Source of the DNA: Lachnospiraceae bacterium
Lineage (GTDB): Bacteria > Bacillota > Clostridia > Lachnospirales > Lachnospiraceae
Assembly (NCBI GenBank): GCA_900770225.1
Contig: CAAGJU010000182.1
Span: 1-10,062, forward strand
Direction: 5' to 3'
DNA length: 10,062 nt
Every line of letters starts with the position of its first letter. The first letter of the stretch is position 1. Below the pieces are notes generated by a model, which was given only the letters and a program-made list of their open reading frames with translations, was not told the DNA's origin and did no database searches. Made by a program: the position numbers and the translations under genes. Shown in pieces: positions 1 to 5,041 of the stretch.

Positions 1-49
1 AGCTCGGGCTCTCGTGTGGCTTCGCCCCACTACGCCCTCGCTGAGGGGC
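1..49. repeat. Structured G+C-rich segment cut by the left window edge
   Basis: This segment can form two stem-loops. One is GTGTGGC-TTC-GCCCCAC at about 14-30, extendable by GGGC (6-9) with GCCC (33-36). The other is CGCCCTC-GCT-GAGGGGCG at about 33-50. They share bases, so they may be alternatives. There is no T-tract, so it is not an obvious terminator. It contains the apical motif GGC-TTC-GCC that also tops hairpin B near the right end of the window, and the AGCTC string that precedes that apex. The rest does not align, so membership of the same family is only a guess. It abuts the palindromic element that begins at 50. Confidence 0.35.
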
Positions 50-124
50 GTGTCAATAAGTCATTCACCCACTTTTGCACAAGTGCAACGTGGGTGATGA
101 CTTTTGACACTGTTATCATTTAAT
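50..124. repeat. Palindromic intergenic element, copy 1
   Basis: The arm GTGTCAATAAGTCATTCACCCAC pairs, with small bulges, with GTGGGTGATGACTTTTGACAC around a TTGCAC-AA-GTGCAA core. The copy continues to the right as TGTTATCATTTAAT, exactly as in the copy at 331-404. On the left it lacks the matching outer arm ATGATAATA that copy 2 has. Position 50 instead joins the structured segment 1-49, so the left end looks truncated or replaced. No transposase is nearby. A MITE-like or REP-like dispersed repeat is the simplest reading. Confidence 0.7.
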
Positions 125-225
125 AATTTAGCACGAAAAATCGATGGTTTAAGTATATCACGGGATAATTGTAAGTAAAATGCAGTGGATCACGAAATTA
201 AATCCTGCTGATGTTTCGTAATTCT

Positions 226-330
226 TCATTCAAACAGCTCTTTTATTGAAATTACGCTATAGTGATCATCCCCGGAAATCCTGTCTGCTACTGCCTCTGT
301 GATGCCCTTTCTGGAAAAAATATGATAATA
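226..330 (-). pseudogene. C-terminal remnant of a DUF234-type AAA ATPase
   Basis: Reading leftward from 330, an open frame of about 34 codons ends with TGA at 226-228. It begins YYHIFSRKGITEAVA and ends VISIKELFE. This resembles the end of the large bacterial and archaeal ATP-binding protein family with a C-terminal DUF234 (PD-(D/E)XK-like) domain, whose tail typically reads YYxLFSKSGFT followed by a variable stretch and an I/V-S/D-L-x-x-L-F ending. The frame has no start. Going upstream it meets a stop at 334-336 inside palindromic copy 2, so the rest of the gene (Walker motifs and all) is missing. Recognition rests on a short tail and is from memory of the family. If correct, this is a decayed gene whose body was lost and which is bordered by two repeat copies. 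Confidence 0.45.
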
Positions 331-404
331 GTGTCAAAAGTCATTCACCCACTTTTGCACAAGTGCAACGTGGGTAATGACTTTTGACACTGTTATCATT
401 TAAT
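322..404. repeat. Palindromic intergenic element, copy 2
   Basis: Positions 322-399 form a nearly perfect 78-nt palindrome. The arms run from ATGATAATAGTGTC to GACACTGTTATCAT, with one bulged C, a small TT/G mismatch and a 2-nt AA loop at 361-362. Bases 331-404 match 50-124 in direct orientation with only a few differences. As RNA or extruded DNA it would be one long hairpin. It sits just downstream of the leftward promoter at 449-477 and interrupts the frame of the ATPase remnant. Function is unknown; a MITE-like mobile repeat is likely. Confidence 0.75.
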
Positions 405-448
405 TCATGTACATCACATCCGTGTAATATTCAGCTATTAAGTTACTT

Positions 449-477
449 ACTATATTCTCACCTGTTCTGCCTGTCAA
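449..477 (-). promoter_or_regulatory. Consensus sigma-A promoter reading leftward
   Basis: On the minus strand TTGACA (472-477) is followed by exactly 17 nt and then TATAGT (449-454). This is a full consensus -35 with a near-consensus -10. Transcription would start near 442 and run at once into palindromic copy 2 and the ATPase remnant. No intact gene with a ribosome binding site lies downstream inside the window. It may be the surviving promoter of the lost gene or drive a short hairpin RNA. Confidence 0.6.
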
Positions 478-519
478 ATATCGGGCTCTTTGTGATCGGC
501 TGTGGCTCTCTGTTCGCGT

Positions 520-563
520 AAAAAAGCGGCACCGGCCTCTTCTCTCGAAAAGACTGATACCGC
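520..563 (-). terminator. Rho-independent terminator of rlmD
   Basis: About 24 nt past the rlmD stop, the minus strand reads GCGGTATC (563-556), a continuing stem of CTTTTC with GAAGAG around a GAGA loop, then GGTGCCGC and six T (525-520). The stem is about 16-17 bp with G-U wobbles and one mismatch. Position, stem and T-tract make this a convincing terminator. It isolates rlmD from the orphan promoter immediately beyond it. Confidence 0.8.
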
Positions 564-586
564 AAAAATGGCTTTGGTATGATTTT

Positions 587-1984
587 TTAATCTGCTCTCT
601 CAAGGGCCGCAATCGATTCGATATGAATGGTCTGGCTGAACTGCTCGCAGGGTTGCACATTGATGATCCGGAAGCCGCCGTCGGCAAGGATCCGCAGATC
701 CCGCGCCATCGTGGCCGGATCGCAGCTCACGTAGACCAGCCGGTCGGGCTTCATCTGGAGGATCGTCCGCAGCAAAGCGCCATCACATCCCTTTCTCGGC
801 GGATCGACGACGACCACATCCGCGTGAACCTGTTCCTCTTCATACAGCTTCGGGACAACCTCTTCCGCTTTCCCTTCATAGAAAAATGCATTGGCTGTTC
901 CGTTCAGTTCTGCATTCGTCCTGGCATCGCGCACGGCCTGCGGAACGACTTCAACGCCGATGACCCGTTTTGCCTTTGAGGCCAGAAACAGCGATATGGT
1001 ACCGGCACCGCAGTACAGATCCATGACCGTTTCACTGCCTGAGAGGGCCGCATTCTCCAGCACCTTCTCATACAGTTTTTCCGCCATCTCATGATTTACC
1101 TGGTAAAAAGAATTCGGCGAAATTTTGTATCTGGCGGAAATGCCATATTTCTCTGATCGCAGGATATCGGTGATGTAAGGGCGACCCCATATCATGCCGA
1201 TTTTGTCGCTCATGATGGTGTTGGTCGGCTTCGTCTGAACACAGTATGTAATGCCGGTCATACCGTCGATCTGCTCCAGCGCGCTGATGAGATCCTTTGC
1301 TGCAGGGATGCCGTTTCCATTGATCACAAGGCAGACAAGGATTTCTCCTGTGGCAAACCCGCGCCGGATCAGGATATGACGGATCAGCCCTTTCCTGGTT
1401 GTTTCATCGTAGGCAGGAATATGGTGTTTCTTCATCCATCCGAGGATAATGCGGAGAATATCTGCATTTCCTTCCGGCTCGAGCAGGCAATCCGTGCAGG
1501 CGATCACCTGATGTGTTCTGCCCGCGTAAAAACCGGCGACCGGTTTCCCGTTTTTATCCTCTGCCACCGGATACATGGCTTTATTGCGATAACGGAACGC
1601 ATGCTCCGGTGCCATAATTTCGGACATCATGGATGCCGCATCCGCAAAGTGCCCGATCCGTTCCAGATCATTTATGATCTTTTTCGTCTTCATGCGGAGC
1701 TGCGCCTCTCGGCTCATGGCCTGCAGCTGGCACCCGCCACACCGCCGGGCCTCCGGGCACGCTTCCGGCACGCGGTCGGCGGACGGCTCTGTCACACGCA
1801 TCAGCCGGCCATAGGCATAATTTTTCTTCAATTTAACAATCCGTACGTCAGCCAGATCACCCGGCACGGTATCCTTCACAAACACCGTGAAGCCGTCATC
1901 AAGGCCGCCGCATACATGACCGATGCCTTCTCCATCCTGTCCGATATCTGCAATTCGTACGGAAACCAGCTGATTTTTCTCCAT
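587..1984 (-). CDS. rlmD: 23S rRNA (uracil-C5)-methyltransferase, RumA/RlmD (YefA) type
   Basis: This is a SAM-dependent enzyme that makes 5-methyluridine in 23S rRNA. Residues below are numbered from the first ATG (1990). An N-terminal TRAM/OB domain covers about 5-65. Four cysteines (C78, C84, C87 as Cx5Cx2C, then C168) match the [4Fe-4S] site of RumA. The SAM loop is DLYCGAG (324-330), the FYQVN motif is at 295-299 and DPPRKG at 396-401. The catalytic cysteine is C423 in VSCDPATMARDL, and the general base is E458 in HIES near the C-terminus. Length (about 465 aa) is normal. Start: GGAG lies directly against the ATG at 1990 but 6 nt before the in-frame ATG at 1984, so 1984 is preferred. Which uridine is modified (U747, U1939 or both, as for B. 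subtilis RlmCD) cannot be told. It is last of three co-directional minus-strand genes and ends in a strong terminator. Confidence 0.93.
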   Translation of the reverse strand: MEKNQLVSVRIADIGQDGEGIGHVCGGLDDGFTVFVKDTVPGDLADVRIVKLKKNYAYGRLMRVTEPSADRVPEACPEARRCGGCQLQAMSREAQLRMKTKKIINDLERIGHFADAASMMSEIMAPEHAFRYRNKAMYPVAEDKNGKPVAGFYAGRTHQVIACTDCLLEPEGNADILRIILGWMKKHHIPAYDETTRKGLIRHILIRRGFATGEILVCLVINGNGIPAAKDLISALEQIDGMTGITYCVQTKPTNTIMSDKIGMIWGRPYITDILRSEKYGISARYKISPNSFYQVNHEMAEKLYEKVLENAALSGSETVMDLYCGAGTISLFLASKAKRVIGVEVVPQAVRDARTNAELNGTANAFFYEGKAEEVVPKLYEEEQVHADVVVVDPPRKGCDGALLRTILQMKPDRLVYVSCDPATMARDLRILADGGFRIINVQPCEQFSQTIHIESIAALERAD

Positions 1985-2032
1985 ATCCATCTCCGTTTAT
2001 ATTTGTGATCAAATGTGACTCTCCACATCGTA

Positions 2033-2066
2033 AAATGGGCAGCCGTCTTCCGGCGGCCGCCCATTT
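2033..2066 (-). terminator. Terminator- or attenuator-like hairpin between yhaM and rlmD
   Basis: On the minus strand AAATGGGC (2066-2059) pairs perfectly with GCCCATTT (2040-2033), with an inner GCCG/CGGC pairing around a GAAGA loop. A short T-run (ATTTTA) follows. It lies 40 nt past the yhaM stop and about 50 nt before the rlmD start. The T-tract is weak, so partial read-through into rlmD is likely. No convincing separate rlmD promoter is visible in the remaining bases. Confidence 0.45.
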
Positions 2067-2105
2067 CTGGATGCATGGTATTGTTTTTATACTGCTCAAC
2101 AGCTA

Positions 2106-3071
2106 TTACTTCAATGACGACAAATCTCCGGTCTTGCGGATATTGGAGTCGAAGATCCGGTTGAAGCCAAGCCATTCATCGTCCGGCCGCTGCGAATTCG
2201 CCTTGAACAGCTCCGTGACGGACTCCAGGCGCGCATCCGCGTTATCCGCGAAGTTCAGCGCCATCGCCTCCGCCAGCGCCGGCTTCTTCGGAGAGCCGAA
2301 TTCATACTCGCCGTGGTGTGCAAGGATACAGTGCTTCAGATCCGACTCAAGCTGTGCCGGAAATCCCGGAATGTCCTTCGCCGCGTCATGGATCATCTCG
2401 GCACCGATCATGATATGACCGAGCAGCTGACCGTCATCCGTATAGTCATTCTTCGGAAATGCCGAGAGCTCCTGCGTCTTGCCGATGTCATGGCACATGG
2501 CCGCCGTGAGCAGCAGATCCTTATTCAGGACCGGATACTGCCGGCAGAAGAAATTGCAGATGCTCGTCACATAGACGGTGTGCTGCAAAAGCCCGCCGAC
2601 AAAAGCGTGATGGATCGTCTTTGCCGCTGAGGACGACCTGAATTTTTTCACAAAATCCGTGTCCTCCACGAAAAAATGCTGCAAAAGCGCATGCAGATAG
2701 GGATTCTCCACTCTCTCGATGAACTTCAGCAGAGCATTGTACATCTCATCGATATTGAAAGGACTCTGCGGCAGATAGTCCGCTGTATTATATTCATCTT
2801 CTCGTGCCTTGCGAACCCTTGTGAGGGAGATTTGCAGGGCGCCGTTATAACGGGATACACTTCCGACCACATCGATATAGTCCAGCGCGTCAAAATCATC
2901 GATGGCGGCAGAATCCGGTTCCCAGATCTTGCCGTCAATGACGCCTGTCTTGTCCATCAGGACGACATTGTTATATTCCTTGCCGTTCTTCGCTGTTGCT
3001 GCCGTCTTTGACTTGACGAGGTAGATGCCGCTGACCTTCATCCCCTCGTTCATTTCCTGAATATATAACAT
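2106..3071 (-). CDS. yhaM: 3'-5' exoribonuclease, YhaM family (OB fold plus HD domain)
   Basis: YhaM proteins are metal-dependent cytosolic 3'-5' exoribonucleases of Firmicutes that trim RNA 3' ends. The 321-aa product has the normal length and layout. An N-terminal OB-fold nucleic-acid-binding domain covers about 10-90 (including GKIWEP and a DYIDVVGSVSRYNG strand pair). The HD phosphohydrolase domain covers about 155-285 with H164 (GLLQHT), the metal-binding pair H194-D195 (CHDIGK), H219 (LLGHIMIGAEMI), H252-H253 (AHHGEYEFGSPKKP) and D276/D279 (NFADNADARL). The AHHGEYEFGSPKKP string is highly typical of YhaM. Start: GAGG lies 7 nt before the ATG at 3071. The gene starts 56 bp after the stop of the HtrA-like gene, so the two are probably cotranscribed. 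Nothing is broken. Confidence 0.93.
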   Translation of the reverse strand: MLYIQEMNEGMKVSGIYLVKSKTAATAKNGKEYNNVVLMDKTGVIDGKIWEPDSAAIDDFDALDYIDVVGSVSRYNGALQISLTRVRKAREDEYNTADYLPQSPFNIDEMYNALLKFIERVENPYLHALLQHFFVEDTDFVKKFRSSSAAKTIHHAFVGGLLQHTVYVTSICNFFCRQYPVLNKDLLLTAAMCHDIGKTQELSAFPKNDYTDDGQLLGHIMIGAEMIHDAAKDIPGFPAQLESDLKHCILAHHGEYEFGSPKKPALAEAMALNFADNADARLESVTELFKANSQRPDDEWLGFNRIFDSNIRKTGDLSSLK

Positions 3072-3127
3072 TTGTTTACCTCAACTCATTCTCAGCACGC
3101 TGTCTCCGCCGATATTCATCTGCAGTA

Positions 3128-4690
3128 TCACCTTGAGCCAATGCTCGCGCTGAAGGATACTTCTGCGTAGCCGTCAGCACCCTTGCGCATGGCGGTGATT
3201 GTGATCACATCGCCTGGTTTGAGTGTGTAGAGCAGATTGTGATAATCGGTGAATGTCGTTATTTTTCTGCCTGAAATTTCGGTAATGACATCATATGTCT
3301 TGAGACCGGACAGCATGGCAGGTGAATCACCGGCAACATTCGTCACCAGCACGCCCACCGGCATTCCCGTCTTCTGTGATACGGTTTCTGATACCTCCTG
3401 TCCCGTGATACCGAGGTAAGGGATCGTATCATTGTTCGAGAGTGCCTCAATGAGGGATTTGATACCGGAAATAGCAAGCGCCGTCACATTTTCCCCATCA
3501 TCGGGGTTGAGACTCTGGTCAATAATGCCGATGATTTTTCCATCTGTATTGACGAGCACGCCGCTGCCGCTCACCGCACCCTTGATATCCGTCGCAAGCA
3601 GTTTGTAGACATTATCCGTCAGATATGCACTGCTGCTGACCGATGTCACAGCACCGAATTCGACGGAATCACTATACCCCGACGGACTGCCGAGTGCAAG
3701 TACCGGCTCTCCCGTTTTTACAGAATAAGAATTTCCCAGCGGTGCTGTCTGAACGGCAGCCATGGTCGATGCATTGATCTGTTCCAGCGGTATGCAGAGC
3801 ACACATAATCCCGTATCAGTGTCTGCCTTCCGCAGCTGTGTCTCTATGATCGAACCGTCCGGAAACTGAACCTGCACAGATTCCGTGTCGGAAATGATGC
3901 GGTATTCCGTGAGAATGTACATCTGTGTACTGTTCTCGGCAATGATGAGTCCGGATGCTTCACGCTCGGTCAGATAACCCTGGTCAAAATAATCCATCTC
4001 ACTGGTGATGCCTGTCACCTTCACCAGGGAAGATGACAACTCATCCGCCAGGTCTGCCATCTGGCCGTAAAGCTGACCATATTGCTCCAGTGTCAGGGTA
4101 TCGCCGGCATCGCCGTTTTCATCACCGTCTGCGGTTCCGGAAGTAGACAGGGTATTATCTGCTGTCTCATCCGATGTCCCTGTCTCTGATGTGATATCGA
4201 TCATCCCGCTGCTGTCTGACGTCACGGCATTTGCCGGCGAAGACGATGCAGCATTTCCATTGCCATTTTTCGAACTACTGCCGGATTCACTGTCCACGGA
4301 AGCAGACAGATCAGTGGATCCGCTGCCGGATGAAGAACTGCCAGCAACCGTCACGGCTTCAGATGACGACGATACGGCGACCGCTTCCCTCTGATAAGAA
4401 GGATCCACATCCTGGGAGATTGTGATCGTCCCGCCGATCTTATGTGACGCATAGGCCTGCTTGAGTTCAGGCACCATACGCACAAGAACAGCCGCCGCGA
4501 TCACACCGATCAGAACGCCTGCCACAATGATCCAGATAAACCGGCAGACGATCTTTTTCCAGTCAACCGGTTTCCGACGGATCTCCTGATTCATAAAGCG
4601 ATATTCAGAATCCCGAAGCTCCCTGCTTTCCTTCTGTTTTACGCTGTTCTCTTCGTTATTTTTATTCTCAGTATTCTCTGAATCCATCAT
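3128..4690 (-). CDS. Membrane-anchored HtrA/DegP-like pseudoprotease with C-terminal PDZ domain
   Basis: Numbering is from the ATG at 4690 (520 aa). A charged cytoplasmic N-terminus leads to one membrane span (about 47-71), then a Ser/Thr/Gly/Asp-rich linker (about 103-196), a trypsin-like HtrA fold (about 216-416) and a PDZ domain (about 424-516, including YLGITG and GDSPAMLSGLKTYDVITEISG). The protein is anchored with the linker, protease fold and PDZ outside. All three triad positions look substituted: ILTNNHVV is ILTEYRII (His to R264), DPRTDLAVL is DTDTGLCVL (Asp to G294), and GNSGGPLVN reads VSGSGVLVN (Ser position G375). It probably binds envelope proteins or peptides rather than cutting them. 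Start is uncertain: the frame is open to an ATG at 4747, but no Shine-Dalgarno precedes either, and a -10 at 4762-4767 would leave that first ATG almost leaderless. It is first of three minus-strand genes, divergent from mutS2. Confidence 0.82.
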   Translation of the reverse strand: MMDSENTENKNNEENSVKQKESRELRDSEYRFMNQEIRRKPVDWKKIVCRFIWIIVAGVLIGVIAAAVLVRMVPELKQAYASHKIGGTITISQDVDPSYQREAVAVSSSSEAVTVAGSSSSGSGSTDLSASVDSESGSSSKNGNGNAASSSPANAVTSDSSGMIDITSETGTSDETADNTLSTSGTADGDENGDAGDTLTLEQYGQLYGQMADLADELSSSLVKVTGITSEMDYFDQGYLTEREASGLIIAENSTQMYILTEYRIISDTESVQVQFPDGSIIETQLRKADTDTGLCVLCIPLEQINASTMAAVQTAPLGNSYSVKTGEPVLALGSPSGYSDSVEFGAVTSVSSSAYLTDNVYKLLATDIKGAVSGSGVLVNTDGKIIGIIDQSLNPDDGENVTALAISGIKSLIEALSNNDTIPYLGITGQEVSETVSQKTGMPVGVLVTNVAGDSPAMLSGLKTYDVITEISGRKITTFTDYHNLLYTLKPGDVITITAMRKGADGYAEVSFSASIGSR

Positions 4691-4761
4691 AGCTGTTGTA
4701 AATGAGGCAGTGAAAGCCTCCGACAGGATAATGAAACTGCATAACATACACGAATAAATTC

Positions 4762-4793
4762 ACTATATCATCGGATTATGAACATTTTATGAA
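4762..4793 (-). promoter_or_regulatory. Candidate promoter of the HtrA-like gene with an 11-bp-spaced direct repeat
   Basis: On the minus strand TATAGT (4767-4762) is a good -10, but the -35 position (ATAAAA) is poor. Over that position lie two copies of TTCATAA (4793-4787 and 4782-4776), exactly 11 bp apart. An 11-bp direct repeat overlapping a weak -35 is the arrangement used by OmpR/PhoB-family activators. This is pattern recognition only. Confidence 0.35.
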
Positions 4794-4839
4794 TGACAAG
4801 TAACAACTCCGGACAGAGTGTTCAGAAATACAGAAAATA

Positions 4840-4965
4840 CAGATACCTCCACCCCGCAACACGCTCTCGCTCGTCCTCGACGCAGCGGTGGTAAGCTCGT
4901 CCATCGCTGCGCTCGGACTTGCCAACCACCGGCGTCTGCGGATGGTTGCGGGGTGGAGGTATCTG
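4840..4965. repeat. Structured dispersed repeat, hairpin copy A
   Basis: Perfect 21-bp arms (4840-4860 with 4945-4965, CAGATACCTCCACCCCGCAAC on the left) enclose an asymmetric internal loop. A second stem pairs GACGC-AG-CGGTGGT with ACCACCG-GCGTC. The apical hairpin is GTCC-ATC-GC-TGC-GC-TC-GGAC (4899-4918). Bases 4853-4898 and 4921-4952 are identical to copy B at the right end of the window, whereas the apical stem and one outer pair differ in a compensatory way. There is no T-tract or reading frame of note. It lies in the divergent spacer, 76 nt before mutS2. A REP-like or MITE-like element or a structured RNA are both possible. Confidence 0.8.
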
Positions 4966-5034
4966 CATTCTGATGTGTGGAAAACAAGCGAACCCCAATC
5001 CGCTCTTTCATAAGAAGGAAAATTAAGGTAGAAT

Positions 5035-5040
5035 AGGAGG
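5035..5040 (+). promoter_or_regulatory. Unusually close Shine-Dalgarno of mutS2
   Basis: AGGAGG is separated from the mutS2 ATG (5042) by a single C, closer than the usual 5-9 nt. The start is still favoured because MNEKALRTLEYPKII is the characteristic MutS2 N-terminus and no later in-frame start fits. A weaker AAGG lies at 5025-5028. Confidence 0.55.
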
Positions 5041-5041
5041 C

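Noticed and set aside
158..229. A 23-codon leftward frame starting MKNYETS, with its ATG overlapping the stop of the ATPase remnant
   Set aside because: Too short, no good ribosome binding site and a weakly hydrophobic tail only; could be the start of a truncated permease but there is no support.
50..404. Repeats considered as a CRISPR array
   Set aside because: Only two copies, each a 60-78 nt palindrome, about 200 bp apart, and no cas genes.
400..687. A 95-codon minus-strand frame overlapping the end of rlmD
   Set aside because: It overlaps rlmD in another frame, crosses the terminator hairpin and has no recognisable domain.
1376..2008. A 210-codon plus-strand open frame opposite rlmD
   Set aside because: It lies wholly antisense to a well-recognised gene, shows no domain and mirrors its codon bias.
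4840..4965. Hairpin copy A as a rho-independent terminator
   Set aside because: No T-tract on either side; the downstream bases are ATCTGCATTC and upstream is a divergent promoter region.
5013..5035. TTTCAT-N17-TAGAAT as mutS2 promoter
   Set aside because: It would place the transcription start on the ATG and remove the ribosome binding site, and the -35 is poor.
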